Part shown: positions 1-12,380 of the stretch, one piece after another | Numbering within the stretch: position 1 is the stretch's first letter | Layout of the letters: the number at the start of each line of letters is the position of its first letter | Assembly (NCBI GenBank): GCA_951230915.1 | Contig: OX579641.1 | Coordinates: forward strand, 21,616,254 to 21,680,253 | Source: Antitrichia curtipendula | Lineage: Eukaryota; Streptophyta; Bryopsida; Hypnales; Leucodontaceae | Direction: 5' to 3' | DNA: 64,000 nucleotides | Translations under genes and position numbers: made by a program | The notes under the pieces: generated by a model | The model's database searches: none | Told to the model about the DNA's origin: nothing | The model's input: only the letters and a program-made list of their open reading frames with translations

Positions 1-405
1 AGTCAAAAATAAGAATTGTATTAAAATATAATTTTAGACCTAATTTAGGCATAGTAGAATAATTTTTTCTAAAAGTCTTTGAACTAAAAAAAGTTATAAA
101 ATCTATATAAATTTCACCTCAAAAAATCCGTTTGAGATTTGGATCCTCCAATAAAAGTTATGGACAAATTTCAGAGAGGATGTTTGAAAATGTCAAAAAA
201 AATTCCCTTCCAACCCCTTTGTAAATTTTGTCCATAACTTTTGATTAGAAGATTCAAATCTCAAACAGATTTTTGGAGGCCAAATTTATATTAATTTAAC
301 AACTTTTCTTAGCTCAAAGTTTTTTAGAAAAAAATATTCTATTATGACTAAATTAGGTCTGAAATTCTATTTTCAACACAATTCTAATTTTTTACAATGA
401 GGAGT
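1..405. repeat. Foldback (long inverted repeat) element, left end possibly cut by the window
   Basis: Bases about 1-175 and about 215-400 are imperfect reverse complements of each other, separated by a spacer of roughly 45 bases. Matching blocks include GTTTGAGATTTG with CAAATCTCAAAC and AAGTTATGGACAAA with its complement. Arms this long around a short loop suggest a foldback or MITE-type element, or a hairpin RNA source. No coding potential is seen. Confidence 0.7.
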
Positions 406-959
406 CAAGCTCTTTTCTTCTAATTATCCCATACTTTTAAAGGGCTCATGATGGACAATGGATTTCTCTATAAAACCAACCTCTCCATCCTTGCATCACA
501 CCAACTACCCATGGAGCTATCCTTTCACATTGCCACACAATTTAAATTGATGGTAATTGATTGTAATAGAAATAGTGACATTGGTTCATAAATCATTTTA
601 GTTGATTTATTTCTTGATTAGTAGGAGTATGGCAGTAGCGTGGTGTGCCTAGTACAGTAGGTTGTCATGCGTAGCTTGGAGCTTGTCTAACGGATAGCTG
701 GTGGTCGGTACATAGGAAATTGTGTAAAATTCACTTGGCGCGTTGCGTCCAAGGTTCACCATTTGCCCTTCCCATCTTCAAATATTAGCGTGTCCGGGCA
801 TAAATTTTGACTTGGTGCGTTTGCAGTGGGGCAAAAAATCAGAGCGGGCCCGCACACTGGCCGTGTCATGGCGCCCTGGTGTTGGGATGCTCTAACTAAA
901 GCCTAGACTGTTTTAAAGTCATTTTTTTGCCTACCCTTTCATCTACATTTGGACTTTTA

Positions 960-1888
960 TTAACCCCTAAAGTTCCTTAACTATCACCAAAAACACTCAA
1001 AACCGGCCATTTTTAGTTCAAGTATCAAATTTTGAAAATATCATATTTGGACACATGTAATTGTGGGATCTTATAGTACGTTAGATTGAAAAGATGTGGA
1101 AATTTTTTTAGGAATTTCCACCATGTAGATTGCAAGATATTAGCATTTGAAGTGACAAAAATCCTTTTGGGGGTCCCTGCGAAAAAACGGACAGCTGCAC
1201 TTCACAAGGTCATATTTGAATGAAAAAATGTCCCAAATGGTGGTGCTTCTTGGATTCATTCTTCAAGTCAAGTTGGCTACATGCTTAAAAATTTTGAGAT
1301 CATTTGGAATCATACACCATATAGGAAAAAAAATAATAAGTAGAAAGATGTAGAAAATGATTCGAAATATAAAATTGCTAACAATTTATTTGTGGAATTG
1401 AAAAATGCCAATTCCAATGGTTGCAATGTTGCAATAAACAATCTAAATCCTATGTTTTTATTTTTTTCCAAAAATATTGAAAATTGAATTAAAATAAAAG
1501 GACTTCAAAATTTATTTTAGAGTAGAGAATCCATAACAGTCCGCAAACTAAAACACCTCATAACTTTTGACTCATTGATTGAAATGGAATTATTCAAAGT
1601 TTTCTATGTATATATAAATCTAAAAAATCAATTTCAATTTTTTATTTTTGAAAAAAGTGAATTTTTTAGATATGCCTAGACTACCCGAGTTGAGAAACAA
1701 ACCACATATTATGCCATAACTTTTGACTCATATTTCCAAATGTCATGAAACTTAGTGCAAATGAAAGATATTCCTTGTCCACACCTTCTATTAAAATTTG
1801 GGCCCAAAACATGAAAATTTCTAGTCACACATATATGTCCAAAATTTCTATGTTGCCAAAAAATGTAGCTTGATCCTTTAGGAGTTAA
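960..1888. mobile_element. TTAA-flanked non-autonomous DNA element, copy 1
   Basis: The segment starts TTAACCCCTAAAG and ends CTTTAGGAGTTAA, near-perfect inverted termini. Two further copies at 5248-5983 and 8764-9705 share both ends and much of the interior (for example the stretch around 1540-1600 on loss-of-TTTTGACTCATTGAT type sequence). TTAA at both borders followed by CCC is what piggyBac-type elements show, but the family assignment is inference and no transposase is present. Confidence 0.65.
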
Positions 1889-4800
1889 TCATCTTCACCA
1901 CCAAGAGCTTGCTACAAATTTTCAAGAATAGCTAATGGAAGTTGAAGAGCATTGTAAGGCTAAATTTCATTTATTTTACTGACGACCATCAAGTTAGAAG
2001 TGGATTAGCTCATTTTTGTACATAATTTTTTTTTAATCGACAAATATAGGGTTTAATTCAAAGATATATGACATAAAGTTAAGGAAGAGTTTTTGTGGCA
2101 CAAAGTTATTTATAAATTTATTAAATGATTTAAAATAATACAAATTATCAACAACTATTTAAAAATTAAAGAGTATTTTGAAATGAAAAGTCTTTTATAG
2201 ATCATAACATTAAAAATGTGGCCAAGACTTTTTTTGGACCCTTTTTGATGATTGAAGTTCTATCTTTTTGAAAGAGCTTGGAAAGGTGTAGCCCTTGATG
2301 TAGTTGGTAAAGTGTGACGCTTTAAGACTTGACTCTACAATTTGCCTTGTTCTAGTGTTCATCTTGTATATATTTCTAATTTAGCTATAAGATTTTGTAT
2401 ACATGTATATAGGTGATTTATTTATTCATATTTTATTCATATAATGTCTAAAAATTATATGCTATGCAAATCTAGTTTCTTCTATCAATTGTCAATAAGG
2501 CCCAACAAAAATAAGGTAGTTCAATAGTAGGAACTAAGTGTAAACATTTATTTGGATGCTTTTGGATGTAATTACTTTAGGGGCTCAAAGTAAAAGAATG
2601 ATTTAAGTTCATTTTTGACTAGACAATGAACAATGATATGGTTTCTCAAACACTAAATTTGGGCATTAATTATCTATTTGATATATTTTATCCGATGCAT
2701 CTACTCAATTTGTCATGAGGAGAAAAGCAAAGCCTCTTAAATTAAAAGGCATTTTTTAAGCTTGTAAATATGTTATATTTTTTTGCTTGATAAATTTTTT
2801 ATTCTATGTGTTTTAAATTCTAGTAACAATCTTTAGGTCAATATGGTTTAGTTGATATTTTTGAGTAATGACAAAAAAATTAGTATTGTCAAACATTGGT
2901 TCCAAAGTTCCAATTGAAGCGCCAAAATAACAACATAATTTTGAGTGAAGCATGCCACCTAGAAAATTCATAATTTTGAATCTCTATGACTAAAGTGTCA
3001 TAATTTTGAGGCGCCACAAATAAAGTGTCATATTGAGTGAAGCCACTATTGTTTGAAGCCTTTTTGTCTATCGATATCATTTTCATCTATATTTAGGGCT
3101 TACATAGTCACCTACACCATATGAACTTGCCACAAATTTTCAAGAGCAACCAATGAGTGTTGAAGAGTTTTTTGAGACAAAAATTATTATAGATTAAAAA
3201 AACAAAAAACATTACAATTCATTGAGCATTTGAAAATTTTGAAAACAAAAAATATTTTATAATAAATTTGGTCTAAATCTATTAAGATTTTATATACAAT
3301 TTTTTTTAGACTTTGGATGACAACTTGTTGAAATTTTTTGCCTCCAAAGTCTCTATCTTTCAATCATTTTGTTATAATTAGGATTAAGATTAGTGGAGCC
3401 CTATTTTGTAAATATCCTATTTAAGCTAAAATGAAATAGTTTTCCCTATTAAAGTTATGATATTTTGCAAAGCTTCTAATATTACAAATTATTTCTTGAG
3501 ATTTGATCTGCATTAAATTAGTTATAATAAAATCTAAACATTTCATCATTCTAAAGTAAATAGACATACTTAAATGGTTAAGAAAATGCTTCACTTATAT
3601 AGTATTAACCCTCAAGACTTCAATGTTGATATGGCACAATTGCCACAATAGACCTACATAATATGAACAATTGACAATTTTGTTTTAAAATAATGTGGTC
3701 ATCAAAAAAGTGTTATTAAATATTCTAAATTATTAATATGTACACTTCTTTAAAAAAATTCAATCAAAAGTACTCAAAATCATTACCATTAGAAAAAATT
3801 TAAACTCTGTACAGGGTCAGTTCTTTGTTGGTCAAATGTGCAAATGCAACAAAAAGTGAAACAAAAATTATTAAATTAAAAAAATCATGTACTACTTGAT
3901 TTCCTTAGATTCCACATCAAATTGCAATTAAACTTTTTTTTTAATTTTAAATTTTTGCAAAAAAAATCAAATTAAAAAAAAATCTTATATTTTCTCATTT
4001 GATTGGAACTTTAAGTGACACATTTGTGTTGGAATTTTGCCAGAATTTATGTGTGGTGGGGTGACTTTTTTGAAAAAAATTGACTAAAATAATATCTATT
4101 ACAGCTCCATAACTTAAAAGTCACAAAAATGTTCAGAGTTTGGTTAGGTTTTTTGTCTCGCTTTTCATCCATGATATATAAGGTTTCCAATATTTGAACT
4201 CTGCCACTTCCATTTCTCAATACCACTTTTGAAATTTCTCATGAAATTAGAACATTTGAAATTTCAACATCTTCTAATTTGACTTTTTTTTGTTTTAATT
4301 TTAACGACAAGGCTATTAGATTTTTCTAATGTTTACAAAAAGATTGATTGCATTGCATTTTTCTAGATGCTTTTGCACATTAGGCTGGAATAGGAATCTA
4401 TACAAGCACTATTAAATGAAAAAAATCTACGTAGCTTACATTGATTGTTGACCGTACAATTAACTACAATAGATTCTTATGTAGAAATGTAGTGACAATA
4501 TCAAAAAGTACTTTAATCCATGTGGAGAAAAAACAAAAAGATAATTAGTTTTGTCTTTTCTTCTTCTACGTTGCACCAATCTCCCTTATTTTAGTTGCTT
4601 GTCTCCATATTTTAAATTGCAGACCTTAATTAGTTATCAACAATAAAGTGAAGAAAAACTAACTTTTAGTTTGAAAAAAAATGGAGTGTATATTAGATAT
4701 TCTTCTAAAATTTTTAGACCATTACACAATACTATTCATTTACAAGATCTTAGAAAAATTGAACATAGAATCACTATTTTAATTTTTTTAATTTCTTAAA

Positions 4801-5247
4801 ACTATAGGTTTTTTATATAATTGTGCATTTGTTGATTCTTGTCAAAAATTTCAACGATGACCTTTAAGTCAAAATTGGTTTAGCCGATATTTTGTGATAT
4901 ATATTTCTATTTTAACAAATATAGGGATTACTAGGTGTGAAGAGACAAATAGACTTGACTTGGCTATAGAATTTTGAGGCCTCACGACTAAGGCCATGTG
5001 GAAGCACCTTAATAGGAGCCAACTTGGGCGTTACCACAGCTTTGTTTTGAAAAATCTTCATTCTAATTCTTGAATGACTTGAAATATAGAAAAAATTGTA
5101 TTGCATTGTTTTCTTAGCTTTAGCTATTTGACATAATACAAAACAAAAATAATTATGTTAAATTTTTAAGTATAATGAGGGAAAAAATTAAAAATGTAAT
5201 TGTAACCACTGCTTAGTTTGGTGAATTAAAGACCCATTATGAATGAA
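1889..5247. other. AT-rich intergenic sequence, no gene seen
   Basis: Very AT-rich with homopolymer runs. The short open frames here are unrelated to any family I recognise and have no supporting splice or start context. No RNA gene or clear element boundary was found. Confidence 0.5.
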
Positions 5248-5983
5248 TTAACCTTTAAGTTCCTTGACTATGGTTTCACCAAAAACGCTCCAAAATTGCT
5301 ATTTCTAGTACAAGTACCAAATTTTTTGACAAAAACTTTTTGACACATGTAACTATAGGATCTTGTAATATGTTGACTTGAGAACATGTGGTAAAAATTT
5401 CAGAAATGTCCACTGCCTGGATTGCAAGATATAAGCATTCAAATTCATTAAAAACATTTTTTTGACCCTGCAAAAAACAGGGCAGCTGCACTTTACAAGC
5501 TCGCTTTTTGTATGAAAAATGTCCAAAATGGTAATACTTATTTGGATTCTTTTTCCTAAACAAGTTGGCTACAAGCTTGAAATTTTTCACATCATTTGAA
5601 ATTGTACAACATATAGGAAAAAAATAGTAAGTAGAAAGATGTAGAGAATGATTCAAAATACAAAATTGTTAAGCATCTAGTTATAGAAGTAAGAAAGCTT
5701 TCCTTGTATATATAACTTTAGAAGTCAATTTCAAATTTTTGTTTCAAAAAATTGATTTATTATGATCTGCCCGGATTGCTTGGCTAGGGAAAAAAATAAC
5801 ATATCAAGCCAAAACTTTTGACTCATATTTCCAAATGTCCTGAAATTTAGTGCAAATGAAAGATATTTCTTGTCCCCACCTTCTATTAAAATTTCAGCCT
5901 AAAATATGCAAATCTCCAGTCACAAGTACCTACCCAAAATTTCTATGTTGCCAAAAAATGCTTGTCGGTCCTTTAGGGGTTAA
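5248..5983. mobile_element. TTAA-flanked non-autonomous DNA element, copy 2
   Basis: Begins TTAACCTTTAAG and ends CCTTTAGGGGTTAA. The interior parallels copies 1 and 3: the block after the left end about calcium-poor AT sequence, the phrase GATTGCAAGATAT near 5425 and the block AAAATGTCCAAAATGG near 5520 recur in the same order. It is shorter than the others because an interior stretch corresponding to about 1390-1560 in copy 1 is missing. Confidence 0.6.
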
Positions 5984-7540
5984 GGACTATTTTAGATGAA
6001 CAAGCAACAATTTTTGGTAGAATATTCTGATAAGGACCTCCATAAGCACCTCAATAATGTTTACTAGTGGCTCCTATTAAAGTACTTGGACCGAGCCATT
6101 ACATGGGCATGGAATCAATAGAACCATGGTGTCACATGACTAAAGCAAGGAAATGAAGGCACCCACTCAAGTGCAACCACATTTGTTCCTTCAGATATTT
6201 TGAACTTCCTTTCACGTCCAATTGTATTATTTTAATAAAATAAAATAAATTACCTCATTGTATTGTATATATTAAAACAAAGTCTTATTCTCATACGTCT
6301 TGAGGATTTATTGGAAATTAATATGGTGATTATATTATGATATATTTGGTTCTCAAAGGACCTGCAAGGGTTAATAAAAAGAAATTGATTAATTAATAAG
6401 TATATATTCAGGCAAGTGGAAAAAGGAGTAAGGCAACCTGAATCCAAAGCAAAATCATTTGCAATCAAGAAATGTATAGATTTATATTTTTGGCCACAAT
6501 TGTTGAAAGTATTGAAGCTGTGAAATAAATTCACAAATTGAATTTGAACTTGTTATAAATTCAAGAGCATGAACATTGTACCCGGTGGTTAGGATTGGCA
6601 AAAATGTTTTTTTAATAATAAATGCCTAAATTTTTTGTAGCGTTTTGGAAAAATCTATATTCTAGCCCTGAAGTACTATAAATATTATGCATACTATGAG
6701 TACTATAAATATTATAGATACTATGAGTAATATATAGCGGTACAATTTCAACTGTTGATTGTAAAAAGCAATAGCTAAAAGTACCGTTGCAAGTACTATG
6801 GACTATTTGCAAGTACTAAAACAATACTATGGAGGGAGAAAATCAATTGTCACAGGAAATATAAACAATGAGTTATAAATTAATAGAAAATAAAAAAACA
6901 TGAACAACAACCCCTAAAAATTGGCCATTTGTGAAGACTTGATGGTGATCAAATTTTACCAAAGAATGATGTGACATCATCTTCAATGTTCAAAAGTGCT
7001 CATGAAAAAGAATTCTATTTGCATGGATCTAGTGGACAGAAAATAAAAATATTTTTATATTCTCCTTGGTAGGCATATACCCACCTAGTGTGGTAATAGA
7101 CCACCAAATTTCAACTCCAGATCATTCAATTTGGGTACACCAAACGTAGTAGAAACCCCTAGACCTCAAAGTGTGACAAATTAACAAAATTAAATTTTAA
7201 ATATAAAATGATTTTTTTTTAATTTCTAAAAAATAAGCAATCTGATTACCATCAAGTTAGACATCTTTAATAAAAATTTCATGTTCATTGGACTTATGCT
7301 TCAAAAGTTATAGCGGATGATATCAAGGTCACTCCAATTGTGATGAAAAATAGGACAAGTGTTTCTTGCAATGACCCATGAGTGCTTTTGCAATTTTTTA
7401 AGCCAATGATTTGTGGTAACCAAGGAATGGTTTTCATAGTCACTAATCTGTCTTTTAAGGATTAATACATTATTCTGCAAGAAATGTTGACCTTGACTAC
7501 CTGATAAAATATCTAATATTTGCAAAGATTGGATTGCTAA
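5984..7540. other. AT-rich intergenic sequence with a decayed element end near 7345-7376
   Basis: No gene seen. Around 6660-6740 there are short imperfect direct repeats of TACTATGAGTA type. Bases 7345-7376 (GACAAGTGTTTCTTGCAATG and onward) resemble the terminus of the element at 48367-49098, so a truncated copy of that family probably lies just to the left. Confidence 0.4.
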
Positions 7541-8111
7541 GGGACCCTTTACACCTAGAGGCTAGGCCAATTTCTTCTAAGGTTAATTGCACAAAATTTC
7601 ATCCCCTTTGGGAATGGAGGCTATTACAACTACTCAATAGAATAAGATTATAATAGCGGTCAATTCTACCATATGTAAAGGCCTTGGGGCCAAGAAGCCG
7701 AGTTGATTCAATAAAATCTAGAAGCAAACAAAAAAAAGGCTGAATTTTTTAGAGTCACTTTACACCTAGAGGCCGGGCAATTCCCCTTGAGTCTAATTGC
7801 ACAACATCCAATGGATATTATTTGTTGGCAAAAATGAAAAATATAATATTTAAATTTTATTTTAAAAAAATAAAATTTAACATTGTCCCCTTATGCTAAG
7901 AATTGGCCTTCCATTTTTGGTGCACCCAATCCAGCAAGCTCAGGCCATGTCAGATCATGTTCTTTTTGAATAAAAAATCCATTCCATCAAATTGGCCTGG
8001 CCTCTAGGTGTAAAGGGGTTGGACCAATTTCAAGATTTTGTCCAATCACAAGTGAAGATTTTTGACCTTTGGCACAACAAATTGGCCCGGCTTCTAGGTG
8101 TAAAGCAGCCC
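7541..8111. mobile_element. Harbinger/Tourist-like MITE with a nested second copy
   Basis: The outer ends are inverted: GGGACCCTTTACACCTAG on the left and CTAGGTGTAAAGCAGCCC on the right, continuing to about 30 bases. TAA flanks both borders (7538-7540 and 8112-8114), the duplication usual for PIF/Harbinger elements. A second pair of the same termini lies inside at about 7758 and 8018, so one copy seems to have inserted in another. No transposase is seen. Confidence 0.65.
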
Positions 8112-8179
8112 TAAGTGTAAGGGTAGATAGATGTAAAATAAGTGATTCATGCTCATGGAAGATGAATGAAAATATATAC

Positions 8180-8414
8180 CATTAGATGTTTTTTGGGGTG
8201 CTGGAGGGCCGTTTCAGGCTGGCTCCCCATGCTATAAACTAGCCAGTTTTGGCTAGAATAAATAATAAAATTAAAATTAAAAAATTAAAAAATTGATTAT
8301 CATTTGACGTGGCAATTACTCTCATACATCAGAGTATTGTTGTGACTGAGTTCCCATAGTCCGAAAACTTGGGGGAACTTGCAGCTTTATAGAGCATTTG
8401 AACCTCATCTAATG
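8180..8414. mobile_element. CATTAG-family MITE, copy a
   Basis: Terminal inverted CATTAGATG / CATCTAATG. The interior has TGACGTGGC near 8305-8315. Related copies with longer, clearer termini lie at 23192-23471, 41847-42168, 51508-51838 and 53358-53637. This is a small, non-coding element. Confidence 0.5.
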
Positions 8415-8763
8415 AAAAATCAATATGGTTCAGCAATGTAAAAAAAAATTGTTGTTCTACACTGACACCTATGATTGCAAGATTGAGATTGACCATGTAT
8501 GCAGCTCGGGTTGCAGTTCACTCTCGATCTTCTTCGAGAATTCTCGAATGGAAAGACAATTGTTGGCTCTAATACTTGATGTGCAGTGAATTAATCTTCA
8601 CATTTCTTCCAAACCTATACTTGTGCACAATCCAACATCAATATGAAAGTGCACAACATCTCTTTTCTTTGGCACCATAGGTCCAGATTGCACCATTTCA
8701 AATACATCTCTACTTTTCACCAAATAAATGTAATTTTTTTTCACCAAATAAATTCCATTTCTA

Positions 8764-9705
8764 TTAACCCCTAAAGGTTTTTGACTATGTTTTCACCAAA
8801 ACCGCTCCAGAACTGTCATTTCTAATACTAGTGCCAAATTTTAGAAACAAAACATTTTTGGACACTTGTAGCGGTAGGATCTTGTAGTAAACTTGTTTAA
8901 GAAGATGTGGAAAAAATTTCAGAATTTTCCACCAAGTGGATTGCAAGATAATAGCGTTTGAATTGACAAAAATCCTTTTTTTGTCCCTGCAAAAAAACGG
9001 GCAGCTGCCCTTCACAAGGTCACATTTGTATGAAAAAATGTCCAAAATGATGGTTACTCTTTGGATTTATTCTTCAAGGCAAGTTGGCTACATGCTTGAA
9101 AAATTTCAGATCATTTGGAATTGTACAACATATAGGAAAAAAATAGTAAGTAGGAAGAGGTAGAGAATGATTCAAAACACTAAATTGTCAAGAATTTATT
9201 TATGAAATTGAAAAATGCCAATCCCAACGATTGTAATGTTGTAATAAACAATCTACACCCAATGTTTTGTTTTTTTTCAAAAATATTGAAAATCGAGTTA
9301 AATAAAGGACTCCAAAGTTTATTTTAGAATAGAGATTCCATAACTACCCTCAAACTAAGAATCCTCATAACTTTTGACTCATTGATCGGAATGGAATGAT
9401 TCAAAGCCTCCCACGTACATATAAATCTAAAGAACCAGTTTCAAATTTTAGTTTCTTTTAAAAGTGATTTTTAAAGAAGTTTTTTTTGCTGCCCCGGCTG
9501 CCCGCCGAACAATGAAAATGACATATCATGCAATAACTTTTTAACCATGTGGTCAAAAGTTACAAAAATTGTTGGACCTTAAAGCTACTCCTTGGGCACA
9601 TCTTATGTGAAAATTTCAAAGAAAAAAAAGAAAAATTCAGGTCATAGTGAGCTGCCCAAAATCACTATGTTGTCAAAAAACGGTGTTTGGTCTTTTAGGG
9701 GTTAA
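8764..9705. mobile_element. TTAA-flanked non-autonomous DNA element, copy 3
   Basis: Begins TTAACCCCTAAAGG and ends TCTTTTAGGGGTTAA. It is the longest copy (942 bp) and aligns with copy 1 almost end to end. Both borders carry TTAA. Reading frames inside (for example the 75- and 86-codon ones on opposite strands near 8785-9163) are by-products of the repeat, because they are not conserved in the other copies. Confidence 0.65.
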
Positions 9706-11091
9706 AAATGTGGATGAAGTTGCTAAATTTGGATGTATAAGTGCACAAATATAATTGTAAAGTGTTTTTTGGTCCGCAAAATATGGATGAATGTACAAAT
9801 ACAACGCTTCACCAAATTTTAAGTGAACACCATCCTAGCACTTTCTCAAAAAGTATAAAAAAAGCCCTAGTGCACAGTAATAAGCCCAAAAGGGTTCCCA
9901 ACATTGAGAACCGCTCCTACTAACTAATCAATCAGTCAATATTGAAATCTGTAAGCAAAGATTTGACCTAATTATGACACTTGTTACTGCATATATGCTC
10001 TAGACTTAAGTCCACCTAAAAATTGTTCCATCTACATTATGATTCAAAACTGAGCTTGAATCATCTAGTAAGAGCTAGTATTCAAGCTCAAGAGCCCATA
10101 ATTTGATTAATGTTTTTCACCTTAATCTTATTCAAGTCTCCTTAGTCCAGGTCTAAAAAGAAAAAAACTGTAATGCTGAAGGATAATCTCTTGAGGTTAT
10201 GTGCATACAAATGTCAAAGCAAATGAATAACTCATGCACCAATGATCTACACAACAGATTTTACGCACCCCTCATGATCAAACTGCACAAGAGTAATTGT
10301 ACCAGAGCGCTGATCCAAAACAAATCGCTTAAAAGCCTTGCTTGGGATATTTATTTATACTTAGTTCCCACAAAGAGAAGGCCAAGACTTTTCTAAGGAG
10401 CATGAAAGCAACTGTATTTTGTAATAGAAGTTGGAGATTAGGGTTTGGTTTTGAGACTACTCATATGCTTCTCTAAGTATCTTGGTTGGGAACTTGGATT
10501 GTTTTCATTTTTGTGGTTGTATTTGAGGTAGGTGGAAGCATGTATTGGAGGTGTGCACATGTTTCTTTACTTCATAGAAGATTGTTGTTACTATTGTATT
10601 ATGCTAGAATTTGTTGCATTCAAAGTTTTTCAATTTGCATTTTGATCATTTACTGGTGATGGTTAGACACGTTTGCAGATGTTTTTGCAAAGTAACGTGC
10701 ATTTTAGTGACTAACATTGAGATGGGCCAAATTATATATCATCAAACCAAAGAAGCACATTATATACAAACTACAAAATTGAACAAAACAAAAACTTTAA
10801 AAGAACTACTCATGATGACCACAAATGATGACTAAAACAAAAAGTGAACCAATTTGGTCTCTTAGTCAATTTAGGAGTTAAGTTCCTAGGAAGGAAAGCT
10901 ATAACACCACACAATGCACCAAAGTTGTGCACATTCATTTTCAATTGCATGTAAAAATCTTGTCTACCAACAACTCTTTGATGTAGTCAATAATCCAAAA
11001 TAAATCAAAGCACTCAAAATCCACTAAAGGAGGTCTCAAAATATAGAGATTTCGAATTCCTCCAAGTCATCTATATGATGTTGTAGGTCTC
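9706..11091. other. Intergenic sequence, no gene seen
   Basis: AT-rich sequence with no recognisable exon, RNA gene or inverted termini. Short open frames at 9741-9923, 10199-10396 and 10611-10835 carry no recognisable motif. Confidence 0.5.
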
Positions 11092-12380
11092 TCAAATGTT
11101 TTCCATGTCAGATTCAATATCTTTTGTGCTAGATTCCACATCCTCTAGTTCTTCTATATCTGATTCAATATCATACTTGAGAAGATTATATTTTTTCCAA
11201 ATGCCACGGTTTCCAATTTTGATTGGGAGAAGCCCAAGCTCTAGCTCCTCCCAATCACCCTCCTTCCAAGCAAACCAAGAGTCAGGACCATAAATTGCAG
11301 GTCCCAAATATCGAAGCACCTTCTATTCCAAAATGTCCAATCTAATCCTTCTACACTCATATGTGTGTGAAAACCGCACCGGGTGCAACAAAGGCAATGT
11401 GGACAACAGTTCAAAGTCTTCTTCATGAAGCTTTAGTCCATCACAACCATCAAGATTGAGTTCCTCAAGGCATCTCGACTTATTCAAGTTAGGCAACCGC
11501 TTTAGAGAATCACAATCAATAAGGTTGAGGGATCACAATGCTGGCAAGTCACCCATTCCATTCATTTAAGTCAATAAAATGTTAGCAGAGAAGTCCAGTA
11601 CTTGTAATTGCTTGAATGCATTCAAACAAGGTGCTTCACATTCTGTCCATGTTACATAATAAAGCCCTTGAAGTTGATGTGGAAGGCAATGTTTAGCAGT
11701 TTTTTCATGATTACTAATTGTCAATGCTTGCAATTTGGTCAAAGATAGCAAAGATGTGCCCTTCCACTAATAGCCACATTTGACTATATATAATCGAACC
11801 AAGTTGTCAAGTTGGTCAATCCGTGGAATATAAATACCATATTTGGACCCAATCTCAAGAGTGTGTAGTTTAAATGACCCTATTGTAGTAAGTCCCGATA
11901 AAGTTTGCAAGCTTTTAATATTCACAATCTCCACACTTTTCAGGGACAAACAATTGTTCAAATCCAATAGTCCACCAACTTCCACCCTTTCGAGCTTCAT
12001 CTTAATCAAGTTGTTGCAACATGTAAGTATATTAGACCCGAACAATACACATTGCCTTAATATGTACAAATATCTTAGGGATATTGGAAATTGCCCCATA
12101 ATATGTGTCTCCATCATAATATCATGTGTAGAGTAAGGAATTTGCCAATCAAAATAAGTGAGATGCTTTAATGATTATAGTCCCTCAAGTATCTCCAGAC
12201 ATCTTAAATCGTAAAGCTGCAAGATTTGTAAGCACTTCATACCCTTCAAGTTCAATCTTCCGTGGACAGATTTCAAACCAGACAATTGCAATACCAAAAC
12301 ATTTGAGAAGTATTGCCATTAAATTCCCTCCAAAATTGTGATTGGATTGGCCGGGGGTTGATAATCAAGTAGACAGTCAT
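11092..12380 (-). pseudogene. LRR region of an NB-ARC/LRR (NLR) resistance-type gene, pseudogene
   Basis: One minus-strand frame reads through about 1.25 kb as leucine-rich repeats, for example residues reading LPALxSLNLIDCDSLKRLPN near 11535 and LNNCLSLKSVEIVNIKSL near 11960. LxxLxxLxLxxC spacing is typical of the LRR domain of plant NLR immune receptors. The frame is broken only by stops: TAA 12319-12321, TAA 12175-12177, TAG 11767-11769, TAA 11566-11568, TGA 11533-11535 and TAG 11323-11325. I saw no frameshift. The C-terminal tail near 11092-11200 is rich in Glu/Asp/Ser. An NB-ARC fragment lies upstream on the same strand (14014-14367), so both are probably pieces of one dead gene with intervening sequence inserted or decayed. 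Confidence 0.7.

Noticed and set aside
5276..5656. 126-codon minus-strand frame
   Set aside because: Lies wholly within a non-autonomous repeat and is broken in the other copies.
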